Below are positions 1 to 6,273 of a stretch of 22,684 bases of DNA, one piece after another. The translations under genes and the position numbers were made by a program. How positions within the stretch are numbered: the stretch's first letter is position 1; every line of letters begins with the position of its first letter. Below the pieces are notes generated by a model. It did no database searches. It saw nothing but the letters and a program-made list of their open reading frames with translations, and was not told where the DNA came from. This DNA comes from DAISJD01 sp036821645 (GTDB lineage Bacteria > Pseudomonadota > Alphaproteobacteria > ATCC43930 > CGMCC-115725), in contig DAISJD010000039.1 of NCBI GenBank assembly GCA_036821645.1, positions 1 through 22,684 on the forward strand, in the 5' to 3' direction.

Positions 1-48
1 GCCCAGCAGGATCACCCGCATCGATGGATCGCAACCGGCCCCGCCCAT
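1..48 (-). CDS. Start of probable MBL-fold metallo-hydrolase (partial)
   Basis: Only the first codons are in the window; the gene continues past the left edge. On the minus strand an ATG at 48 gives a 16-codon open frame with an in-frame ATG at 21 that starts MRVILLG. That opening resembles the first beta strand of PhnP-like MBL-fold hydrolases, which commonly follow tatD in alphaproteobacteria. The gap after the tatD stop is very short, so it would be the last gene of the metG-tatD transcript. The identification rests on position plus seven residues and is tentative. Either ATG could be the true start. Confidence 0.4.
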   Translation of the reverse strand, partial: MGGAGCDPSMRVILLG

Positions 49-55
49 CGCGGCC

Positions 56-856
56 CTACCCGCCAACCCGCGCCTTCGGCATCAGGCGGAAAAAATTTTC
101 CGTCGTGGCGGCCGTCAGGCAGTCGAGGCTGACCCCTTTCAAGGCGGCGACATAGGCCGCGGTATGGGCGACATAGGCGGGCTCGTTGCGTTTGCCGCGC
201 ACGGGCACCGGGGCCAAATAGGGGGCATCGGTTTCGACCAGCAACCGATCGAGTGGGACGAGCCGGGCGGCTTCCCGGACGTTTTCGGCATTCTTGAAGG
301 TCACGATCCCGGAAATTGAAATATAGAACCCCAGATCCAAGGCGTGGCGCGCAAGGTCGAGACCCGAGGTAAAACAATGCAGAACGCCGCTCAATCCGCC
401 CGGCCGTGCCGCCGCGGTCAACATACCCGCCATATCGGGATCGGCATCCCGCGTGTGGACGATGATCGGCAATCCGCCTTCGCGGGCGGCGGTCAGATGG
501 GTCTCGAACACGGCTTGCTGAACCGTTCGGGGCGATTCTTCGTAATAATAATCGAGGCCGCATTCCCCGATCGCCACCACCTTGGGATGGGCGGCGAGCG
601 TCAAGAGCCGATCGACATCGACGCGCGGTTGATGTTCGGCCTCGTGGGGGTGAATCCCGACCGAACACCATATGTCGGGGTCCGATTCCGCCAAGGCCAG
701 AATCGGCGGAAATTCGGTGACTTTGGTACAGATGGTCAACAGCGTGCCGACCCCGGCCCTCCGCGCGCGCGCCAAGACGTCGGCGCGATCGGGTCCGAAA
801 TCGGGAAAATCGAGATGACAATGGCTATCGACCAACAAGGCGGATGTCGGGGTCAT
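56..856 (-). CDS. tatD: TatD family metal-dependent hydrolase (DNase)
   Basis: A 266-residue TatD-type amidohydrolase-fold hydrolase, the usual family length. Members are metal-dependent nucleases or exonucleases linked to DNA repair and RNA quality control. The protein shows the N-terminal metal motif DSHCHLD (residues 10-16), the IHPHE segment, the GECGLDYYYE motif, HTRDAD, the LHCFTSG segment and the late ETDAPYLAP motif, so the metal-binding residues appear complete. The start ATG overlaps the metG stop by four bases (ATGA), which indicates translational coupling behind metG. The metG-tatD-MBL order is widespread in alphaproteobacteria. The family is secure; the substrate is not known from sequence. 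Confidence 0.95.
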   Translation of the reverse strand: MTPTSALLVDSHCHLDFPDFGPDRADVLARARRAGVGTLLTICTKVTEFPPILALAESDPDIWCSVGIHPHEAEHQPRVDVDRLLTLAAHPKVVAIGECGLDYYYEESPRTVQQAVFETHLTAAREGGLPIIVHTRDADPDMAGMLTAAARPGGLSGVLHCFTSGLDLARHALDLGFYISISGIVTFKNAENVREAARLVPLDRLLVETDAPYLAPVPVRGKRNEPAYVAHTAAYVAALKGVSLDCLTAATTENFFRLMPKARVGG

Positions 857-2472
857 GCCGCGTCCTTCGGTGGTTTCGGGGCCTTGGCGGGTTTTTGGGC
901 CTTGACCGGCGGCGGGGCTGCGGGCTCGATGTCAACCCGTGGAAAGACCCCTTGCGGTTCGGGCAACAGGGTTCCGGCCAGGATCGGACAGGGGGGGTCC
1001 AAGCGATCGAAGCCCCGTTGATCGGGGCCGAGCGCCAAGAGGTCGAGCAGGCGCGCCGCCGATTGCGGCATCACCGGCTGTACCAGAATCGACAGAACCC
1101 GAATGACTTCGACCAAGGTGGCCAGCACCGTCGCCATCCGGTCGAGATCGCCGTTCTTTTTCAGGGTCCAGGGGGCCTGCCGGTCGATATAGAGATTGGC
1201 GGCGGTACTGACGGCCCAGATCGCGTTCAGCGCCTGATGCAGTTCCGTGCGGTCCATCGCATCGCGCAACTGAGGCAGAAGACCGTGCGCCTCGGCCAGC
1301 AGTGCCTGATCCTCATCGGTTAAATCCGTCAAGGCCGGTACGGCACCGCCCAGATTTTTTTGCACCTGGCTCAACACCCGTTGCACCAAATTGCCGAAAT
1401 TATTGGCGAGATCGGCATTAACCCTAAGGGCGAGCGTGCGATGGGAAAAATCCCCGTCCAACCCGAACGGCACTTCGCGCAGCAGGAAATAGCGGGTTTG
1501 ATCCAACCCGTACCGCCCGATCAGATCGTGCGGATCGATCGTATTGCCGAGCGACTTCGAGATTTTCTGCCCCTCGTTCGTCCACCAGCCATGGGCGAAG
1601 ACGCGCCGCGGCGGCTCCAACCCGGCCGCCAACAGAAAGGCCGGCCAATAGACCGCATGAAACCGCACGATATCCTTACCGACCATATGGATATCGGCGG
1701 GCCAGAATTGGCGGAACCGATCCCCGTCCGTATCGGGATAACCCGCCGCCGTGATATAGTTGGTCAGCGCGTCGAGCCAGACATACATGATATGGGCCGG
1801 ATCGTTCGGCACCGGCACGCCCCAGGTGAAACTGGTGCGCGACACGGACAGATCGCGCAGGCCCGTGCGAATGAAGCTCAACACCTCGTTCCGGCGGCTT
1901 TCGGGCATGATCGCATCGGGATTGGCCTCGTAATGGGCCAATAACCGATCGCCCCAGGCGGTCAGGCGAAAGAAATAACTGGGCTCTTCCACCCACTCGA
2001 CGGGGGCCCCGGTCGGGGCGAACCGCACGCCGTCGGCGTTGGGCGGCGTCAGATCCCCCTCGGTATAAAACGCCTCGTCGCGCACGGCATACCACCCGGC
2101 ATAAGCGCCGAGATAAATGTCCCCCGTCTCGACCAACCGCGACCACAGTGCCTGACAGGCGGCGATATGGCGCGGTTCGGTCGTGCGGATGAAATCGTCA
2201 TGGGAAATATTGAGGGTCTGGGCCAGCGTGCGAAAGGTTTCGGAGACTTCGTCGCAAAAGGCCAACGGGTCGAGCCCGGCCAGGGCCGCCGATTTTTCCA
2301 CCTTTTGCCCATGTTCGTCCGTGCCGGTCAAAAACAACACCGACCGCCCGTCCAGCCGCATGAACCGCGCCAGCATATCGCAGGCCAAGGTCGTATAGGC
2401 ATGGCCGATATGGGGCTTGTCATTGACATAGTAAATCGGCGTGGTGATGAAAAAAGACCGCCCGTCGGCCAT
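853..2472 (-). CDS. metG: Methionyl-tRNA synthetase
   Basis: Cytoplasmic class I aminoacyl-tRNA synthetase that charges tRNA-Met and initiator tRNA, 539 residues. The HIGH signature is at residues 21-24 and the KMSKS loop appears as KISKS at 303-307. A Rossmann catalytic core and helical anticodon-binding domain follow. The Cys zinc knuckles of the E. coli-type enzyme are not visible in the connective region (around 118-140), and no C-terminal tRNA-binding (EMAP/Trbp111) domain is present, as in the short alphaproteobacterial form. A longer open frame reaches upstream to 2583, but the ATG at 2472 is preferred: MADGRSFFITTPIYY is the normal family N-terminus and a GAGGAG Shine-Dalgarno lies about 9 bases upstream. 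It is usually next to holB; here an accessory insert separates them. Confidence 0.97.
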   Translation of the reverse strand: MADGRSFFITTPIYYVNDKPHIGHAYTTLACDMLARFMRLDGRSVLFLTGTDEHGQKVEKSAALAGLDPLAFCDEVSETFRTLAQTLNISHDDFIRTTEPRHIAACQALWSRLVETGDIYLGAYAGWYAVRDEAFYTEGDLTPPNADGVRFAPTGAPVEWVEEPSYFFRLTAWGDRLLAHYEANPDAIMPESRRNEVLSFIRTGLRDLSVSRTSFTWGVPVPNDPAHIMYVWLDALTNYITAAGYPDTDGDRFRQFWPADIHMVGKDIVRFHAVYWPAFLLAAGLEPPRRVFAHGWWTNEGQKISKSLGNTIDPHDLIGRYGLDQTRYFLLREVPFGLDGDFSHRTLALRVNADLANNFGNLVQRVLSQVQKNLGGAVPALTDLTDEDQALLAEAHGLLPQLRDAMDRTELHQALNAIWAVSTAANLYIDRQAPWTLKKNGDLDRMATVLATLVEVIRVLSILVQPVMPQSAARLLDLLALGPDQRGFDRLDPPCPILAGTLLPEPQGVFPRVDIEPAAPPPVKAQKPAKAPKPPKDAA

Positions 2473-2559
2473 CGACCCATGCTCCTCATAACGTAGGACC
2501 GACGGCGGGCGCGAAGACGCGCCCACCCGTCCACAGAGGGTGGCACTATGGCGATATTC

Positions 2560-2640
2560 CCCCCCGTCCCGCAAGGGGCACAATTGCGCCCCTGCCCCGG
2601 CAAGAGGGAATAATTGCCCCGTAAGGGGTGGGGCAGAGCA
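2560..2640. repeat. Two GC-rich palindromic elements upstream of metG
   Basis: An imperfect 18-base palindrome lies at 2575-2592, centred on CAATTG with GGGGC/GCCCC arms. A second hairpin-forming element lies at 2615-2635, with TGCCCC pairing with GGGGCA (or CCCC-GTAA-GGGG inside it). Read on opposite strands, the two share an AATTG followed by C-rich and then G-rich runs, so they look like inverted copies of one small palindromic repeat. They lie between the metG start and the AT-rich insert. They could be REP-like repeats, an operator, or structure in the metG leader. No T-run follows, so an intrinsic terminator is unlikely. Confidence 0.35.
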
Positions 2641-2714
2641 CGTTATGAAGCGCGAAAAACGGTTGAAGATATCTCTATAAATAATATCACTTTTCTACTC
2701 TTTCTGCAAAATAG

Positions 2715-2987
2715 GGTTGCCTCATCTCATCTATAGATTTAAGGGTTTCAACCGCAGGCCCACGCGAACTGACGCTGGAAGAAATCGATCAGGTCAGCGG
2801 TGGCAGCATCGCAGGTGATATATTGATTGCTGGTGCTGTGGGTGCCGGTGCTGGGATTGCGCTTGGCGTTTTGTTTGTTGGCGCTGCTGCCTTAGGCGTA
2901 TCTGCATTTGGCATCGGGGGCGGTATCATCGGGGTTGGTGCAGGCACGGTCGATGAAATTCGCTCGATCGTCATGTCAAATAGCTAA
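2715..2987 (+). CDS. Double-glycine leader peptide, bacteriocin-like precursor (copy 1, 5' end unresolved)
   Basis: The frame is open from just after a TAG at 2712 to a TAA at 2985. It encodes RELTLEEIDQVSGG (2763-2804), a textbook double-glycine leader of the kind cut by C39-peptidase ABC exporters. A 60-residue putative mature peptide follows. It is very rich in Gly, Ala, Val and Ile with many small-residue spacings (GxxxG-like) and a short charged end (TVDEIRS, ending SNS). This resembles class II bacteriocins/microcins. No ATG, GTG or TTG in frame precedes the leader; only ATC (2724) or ATA (2733) could serve, without a convincing Shine-Dalgarno. The gene may therefore have lost its true 5' end. 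No exporter is in the window. Bacteriocin activity is inference. Confidence 0.55.
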   Translation, partial: GCLISSIDLRVSTAGPRELTLEEIDQVSGGSIAGDILIAGAVGAGAGIALGVLFVGAAALGVSAFGIGGGIIGVGAGTVDEIRSIVMSNS

Positions 2988-2994
2988 CCCAATA

Positions 2995-3022
2995 GGCTGT
3001 CGGCATAATCATGCTGACAGCC
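2995..3022 (+). promoter_or_regulatory. Hairpin between peptide copy 1 and its membrane partner
   Basis: A 12-base-pair stem (2995-3006 with 3011-3022) has one G-U wobble and a four-base loop AATC, starting seven bases after the peptide stop codon. No U-run follows, so it is not a typical intrinsic terminator. Its place between a putative toxin peptide and a putative immunity gene would suit an RNA-stability or attenuation element that sets the ratio of the two products. That role is inferred from position only. No equally strong hairpin is visible after copy 2. Confidence 0.4.
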
Positions 3023-3073
3023 CAAATACAACAATCTTGAACAGAATTAAATAATTAGCAAATGGAGAAAAAT

Positions 3074-3346
3074 ATGAAAATTAATCCATACTCAAAAAAA
3101 ATTTTTATATTTTACTGGTTGTTTTGTGTGATTTTTATTTGCACTTTTTTTTATGGTATATTAATCATGATAAGATTATTAAATTTTGATAGTTATGACT
3201 ACGATTTTTTTTATAGAAAAACTGTCTCTGATTTTTATTTAATGCTCAAATTATCAATATTTTTTATGATATTTGGTGTCTTATCTAAGTTTTATGTTGA
3301 CCGACGCTATGGTCCGCACGGTTTTTTCAAAATTAAAAAGGACTGA
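3074..3346 (+). CDS. Small two-helix membrane protein, candidate immunity partner (copy 1)
   Basis: A 90-residue, strongly basic and aromatic membrane protein not recognised from any named family. Two hydrophobic segments stand out, roughly residues 10-34 and 54-74, separated by an acidic, tyrosine-rich loop (NFDSYDYDFFYRK). It ends in a basic tail (FFKIKKD). An ATG at 3062 gives four extra residues, but 3074 is preferred: a GGAG lies about 8 bases upstream and the start then matches the paralogue at 3768. By hand alignment about 55 of 89 positions are identical to that paralogue. It directly follows a GG-leader peptide frame, so an immunity role is the natural guess. The gene is much more AT-rich than its neighbours, suggesting transfer. 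Confidence 0.65.
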   Translation: MKINPYSKKIFIFYWLFCVIFICTFFYGILIMIRLLNFDSYDYDFFYRKTVSDFYLMLKLSIFFMIFGVLSKFYVDRRYGPHGFFKIKKD

Positions 3347-3366
3347 CTCTCTCTCGCCCGACCTTG

Positions 3367-3390
3367 GCGCGGATAACGGATTATCCGCGC
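3367..3390. repeat. Perfect 10-bp inverted repeat
   Basis: GCGCGGATAA (3367-3376) and TTATCCGCGC (3381-3390) are perfect inverted arms around a CGGA loop, starting about 20 bases after the stop of the first small membrane protein. The transcript would fold into a stable 10-bp hairpin. No U-tract follows (GGGGGCAC instead), so it is either a Rho-assisted or processing-type 3' end, a protein-binding palindrome, or a boundary repeat between the two cassette copies. Confidence 0.5.
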
Positions 3391-3525
3391 GGGGGCACAC
3401 TTGTGACACCGCCCAGTGAGGATAATCACACAGCAGAAGCAGACAGAGAAATGCAGTTGTGTACGGGAAAATACTTGAAAAATAATATGATCGGCGAATA
3501 ATAGTTTCGTGACAAATTTTAGCCT

Positions 3526-3687
3526 ATCGCAGCCATTGTCGCCCTTGCGACCGGTGTTTGCCTTGTCGGTTTTGATTTTGGCGCTGCCGCCCTCGGTATT
3601 TCTGCATTAGGTATCGGAGGCGGCATCGTTGGCGTGACTGTTGGTACGCTTGAAGAACTTCGTTCCATCCAGAAGTCAAATAGCTAA
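3526..3687 (+). pseudogene. Bacteriocin-like peptide, leaderless remnant (copy 2)
   Basis: A 53-codon open frame is homologous to the C-terminal part of the peptide at 2715-2987. By hand alignment about 24 of the last 35 residues match, including the GAAALG, GIGGGI and RSI segments and the same SNS end. A TAG stop at 3520 sits two codons upstream, with no start codon and no double-glycine leader in frame. The reading frame therefore looks like the 3' remnant of a duplicated precursor gene, cut off near the leader/core junction. It is followed, like copy 1, by a small membrane protein gene. The spacing between the two peptide stops is exactly 700 bases. Confidence 0.55.
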
Positions 3688-3767
3688 CACGCGATGAGGT
3701 TGGTATCACCGTATCGACCCCATAAAAAATTTTATCCGCTGATTTTAAAAACTCAATAGAGGAAAAA

Positions 3768-4037
3768 ATGAAAATAAACATAAAATCAAAAAAATTTTTT
3801 ATAACTTTACTTTCAGTTTCCATTATACTCAATTTTCCCTTTTTTTATGGAATTTTAGTAATGATAAGGTTGCTTAATTTTAATGGTTATGATTATGAAT
3901 TTTTTTATAAAAAATGCGAATCAGATTTATTTCTGATGCTGACATTATCAATATTTTTTATGATATTTGGGACATTCTACAAATTTTACATTGATCCGGG
4001 CTTCCCCCATAGATTTTTTAAATTTAAAGAAGATTAA
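3768..4037 (+). CDS. Small two-helix membrane protein, candidate immunity partner (copy 2)
   Basis: An 89-residue paralogue of the protein at 3074-3346. It has the same layout: MKIN...SKK start, two hydrophobic segments around a conserved central block (FFYGIL, MIRLLNF, YDYEFFYKK), a second helix LSIFFMIFG, and a basic phenylalanine-rich tail. A GAGGA Shine-Dalgarno lies about 6 bases before the ATG. The gene is markedly AT-rich. It ends eight bases before the stop codon of the convergent holB, with no terminator between. The upstream peptide frame has decayed while this gene is intact. That pattern would fit an immunity gene kept after the toxin was lost, although the function itself is not shown by sequence. 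Confidence 0.65.
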   Translation: MKINIKSKKFFITLLSVSIILNFPFFYGILVMIRLLNFNGYDYEFFYKKCESDLFLMLTLSIFFMIFGTFYKFYIDPGFPHRFFKFKED

Positions 4038-4044
4038 TCCCCCC

Positions 4045-5154
4045 TCACCGGCCCAGCGCCCCTTCGATCATCCCCACCGTTTCCAACAGCATCTGCTTGC
4101 GATCCAGATTGACCGCGTCGCCCCGGCCATAGAGGGTGCGCAACCCATCGATGAGGGCGATCCATCGGTCGAGCGGCAGGGACGCGGCCAGCCGGTCGAA
4201 GATCGCCCGTTCTTCGGCCAGGACGGCCCGGCTCGTGCCCGAGGCGGCCCCCGCCACCATCCGGCCCAGCGCGTCCAGCAACAGATCGGTGAAACTGTCC
4301 CAGGCCGCATCGCCATCGGCCCGCGCCAATTGATCGCCCACCTGATGGACGAGCGCACCGTCGGTGCGGGGCAGCGTGCCCAAAAGCGTGATGATCCCGC
4401 GATAGAGGTCGAGGCCCCCCGTATCGGCCAGCATCAGCGCCGTGCCGATCGACCCGTCGGCAAGACGCGCCAAGGCGTCCCGTTCGACGGTGCCCAAGGC
4501 CGGGCGGTGTTGCGCCAACAGGCGGATCACATCCGCCTCGGCCAAGGGATGCAGCAGGAACGACCGGCACCGGGATCGGATCGTCGGCAAGAGCCGCCCC
4601 GGCGCGTGACAGATCAACAGTAACAGGGCGCGCGGCGGCGGTTCTTCCAGAATTTTCAACAAGGCATTGGCCGCATTGCGGTTCATGTCGTCGGCACTAT
4701 CGACGATCACCACGCGCCAGCCCCCTTCCCCCGCCGTATGGCGCAGGAATTGGGCGACCGCACGGGTATCGTCCACCACGATCTCGCCGCGCATCTTCTT
4801 ACGCTTCGGATCATAACCCCGTTCGATGGTCAACAGATCGGCATGGGATGACGCACTGACCCGGCGAAAGGTCGGATGATCCGGGTCGAGATGACAAAGC
4901 CGCCCACCCGGTTTCAGATCGAACAGGCCCGGTGCCGCCTCGGGGGTTTCCGCCAACAGCCACCGGGCAAAACGAAAGGCCAAGGTCGCCTTGCCGATCC
5001 CCGCCCGTCCGCCCACCAGAACCGCATGGGGCAAACGCCCCCCTTGCGCCGCCTGAACCAGGGCCGATAGGACCCCCTCATGCCCGACCAGATCGGGATT
5101 GCGCCGGGGTGCCCATGGGTCGATATCGTCCAGCCCCTGTTGTTCCGTCGCCAT
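4045..5154 (-). CDS. holB: DNA polymerase III subunit delta'
   Basis: Clamp-loader AAA+ subunit of the replicase, 369 residues from the chosen start. Visible elements are a P-loop (GGRAGIGKATLA, near residue 50), the DDTRAVAQFL segment, a Walker-B/sensor-1 region (VVIVDSADDMNRNAANALLKILEEPP) with the family hallmark LKILEEPP, and the arginine-finger-type SRCR motif (IRSRCRSF). An ATG at 5178 would add eight residues, but a TATAAT box sits three bases before it, so a transcript from that promoter would begin too late. The ATG at 5154 is preferred, with GGGGGA 11-12 bases upstream. In many alphaproteobacteria holB follows tmk and precedes metG; here a divergent SDR gene lies upstream and the cassette insert separates it from metG. 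Confidence 0.93.
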   Translation of the reverse strand: MATEQQGLDDIDPWAPRRNPDLVGHEGVLSALVQAAQGGRLPHAVLVGGRAGIGKATLAFRFARWLLAETPEAAPGLFDLKPGGRLCHLDPDHPTFRRVSASSHADLLTIERGYDPKRKKMRGEIVVDDTRAVAQFLRHTAGEGGWRVVIVDSADDMNRNAANALLKILEEPPPRALLLLICHAPGRLLPTIRSRCRSFLLHPLAEADVIRLLAQHRPALGTVERDALARLADGSIGTALMLADTGGLDLYRGIITLLGTLPRTDGALVHQVGDQLARADGDAAWDSFTDLLLDALGRMVAGAASGTSRAVLAEERAIFDRLAASLPLDRWIALIDGLRTLYGRGDAVNLDRKQMLLETVGMIEGALGR

Positions 5155-5180
5155 GACCCGACCATTCCCCCAAGACATCG

Positions 5181-5186
5181 ATTATA
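5181..5186 (-). promoter_or_regulatory. Possible -10 box for holB
   Basis: TATAAT on the minus strand, 27-32 bases upstream of the preferred holB start at 5154. No good -35 hexamer stands at the usual spacing (TCGGCT at 17 bases), so strength is uncertain. Its main use here is in deciding the holB start. Confidence 0.3.
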
Positions 5187-5288
5187 TCGTTCAGAAGCGT
5201 GGTAGCCGACCCACACCCACCTGACAAGCCTTGGCGATCAATCGCGACAATCCGATGTTTTTTTGCCTTGACAGGCCGATGAAAATAT

Positions 5289-5332
5289 AAGAATGAATGT
5301 TCATTCCGATACAAGAATGAACATTCATTCTT
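5289..5332. promoter_or_regulatory. Perfect 18-bp inverted repeat, TetR-type operator candidate
   Basis: The arms AAGAATGAATGTTCATTC (5289-5306) and GAATGAACATTCATTC plus TT (5315-5332) are exact reverse complements around an 8-base centre. Each arm is itself a near-palindrome (GAATGAA-Y-R-TTCATTC type), so the site could hold two dimers, as with many TetR-family repressors. A TTGACA hexamer lies just upstream (5268-5273), so the operator would overlap a plus-strand promoter for the SDR gene whose ATG is at 5355. No regulator gene is in the window. Repression of the SDR gene is inferred. Confidence 0.6.
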
Positions 5333-5354
5333 AAAACATGCCAGGAGAGCCGCC

Positions 5355-6152
5355 ATGTCATCCATTACGCCCCGCCCGACCGCCCTCATCACCGGTGCCT
5401 CCAGTGGGATCGGTGCCGATTTCGCCCGCGAACTGGCCCGTGACGGCCATGACCTGATCCTGGTGGCGCGCAGTGTCGGGGGTCTTCAGGCAGTGGCGGA
5501 CGACTGCGCCAAACTGGGGGCGCGCACCACGATCATCCCGCTCGACCTGGGCCTACCCGATGCGGGGGCCCGGCTCTTGGCTGCGGTTCAGGAAAAAGGC
5601 GTGTCGGTCGATGTCCTCATCAACAATGCGGGCTTCGGTGATGCCGCCCCCTTTCACGAGGCGGACCCGGCCCGGATCAGCGGCATGATCACTCTCAACA
5701 TCCTGGCGCTCACCGACATCACCCGCGCCTTCTTACCGGCGATGGTCGCACGGGGCCATGGGCGCGTGCTTCTCGTCGCCTCCACGGCGGCCTTTCAACC
5801 GGGGCCGAGCATGGCGGTTTATTGCGCCACCAAGGCCTATGTGCTGAGCTTCGGCGAGGCGATCAATTACGAATTGAAGGGGACGGGCGTCACGGTCACG
5901 ACCCTGTGCCCCGGTGCCACCAAGACCAATTTTGCCAATTCCGCCGGGGCCGAGAATAATTTGCTGTTTTCCAACGCCTTGATCGGCCCGATGGCATCGA
6001 ACCTTGTTGCACGTCTCGGCTATCGTGCGCTAAAACGCGGGCATGCGGTTCGAGTGACGGGTCTGTTCAACAAACTGACAGCCTGGTCGGGCCCGATTAC
6101 GCCGCGTTGGATCTCGTTGCCGCTTGCCCGGATGATGATGGCGGGGCATTGA
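5355..6152 (+). CDS. SDR family NAD(P)-dependent oxidoreductase
   Basis: A 265-residue classical short-chain dehydrogenase. The nucleotide-binding TGASSGIG is at 13-20, NNAG at 90-93, the catalytic Ser near 143 (VASTAAF) and the YxxxK pair at Tyr156/Lys160 (YCATK). The C-terminal part carries a PGATKTNF segment as in DltE/YqjQ-like dehydrogenases. Residue 38 onward reads ARSVGG, giving the arginine often seen in NADP(H)-preferring enzymes. An AGGAG Shine-Dalgarno lies eight bases before the ATG. The gene follows a strong inverted-repeat operator and is divergent from holB. The substrate cannot be read from the sequence. A TetR-like operator would suit a lipid or xenobiotic-responsive enzyme, but that is conjecture. 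Confidence 0.92.
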   Translation: MSSITPRPTALITGASSGIGADFARELARDGHDLILVARSVGGLQAVADDCAKLGARTTIIPLDLGLPDAGARLLAAVQEKGVSVDVLINNAGFGDAAPFHEADPARISGMITLNILALTDITRAFLPAMVARGHGRVLLVASTAAFQPGPSMAVYCATKAYVLSFGEAINYELKGTGVTVTTLCPGATKTNFANSAGAENNLLFSNALIGPMASNLVARLGYRALKRGHAVRVTGLFNKLTAWSGPITPRWISLPLARMMMAGH

Positions 6153-6273
6153 AACGGGCCTTGGTCGGATGTGACGGCACGATTGCGTTGCTCTTCTTTT
6201 TTTAAAGAAAGACTTTTCGCGTGTTTTGATCGGTTTCAGTCAAAATACGCCAACAAAAACGGGGGGTAACGCA

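Noticed and set aside
12..821. Long minus-strand frame overlapping tatD
   Set aside because: Arg-rich low-complexity translation in another frame of tatD, a usual shadow of GC-rich coding sequence.
2789..2974. Minus-strand frame rich in Pro, Ala and Thr
   Set aside because: It is the exact antisense of the Gly/Ala-rich peptide frame and has no ribosome site; the plus-strand frame carries the GG leader motif.
3524..3832. Minus-strand frame opposite peptide copy 2
   Set aside because: Antisense to the peptide remnant and to the start of the membrane protein gene; low-complexity Arg/Gln translation without family resemblance.
6194..6212. TTCTTT/AAAGAA hairpin after the SDR gene as a terminator
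   Set aside because: The stem is six AT-rich pairs with no clear U-tract after it; too weak to call.
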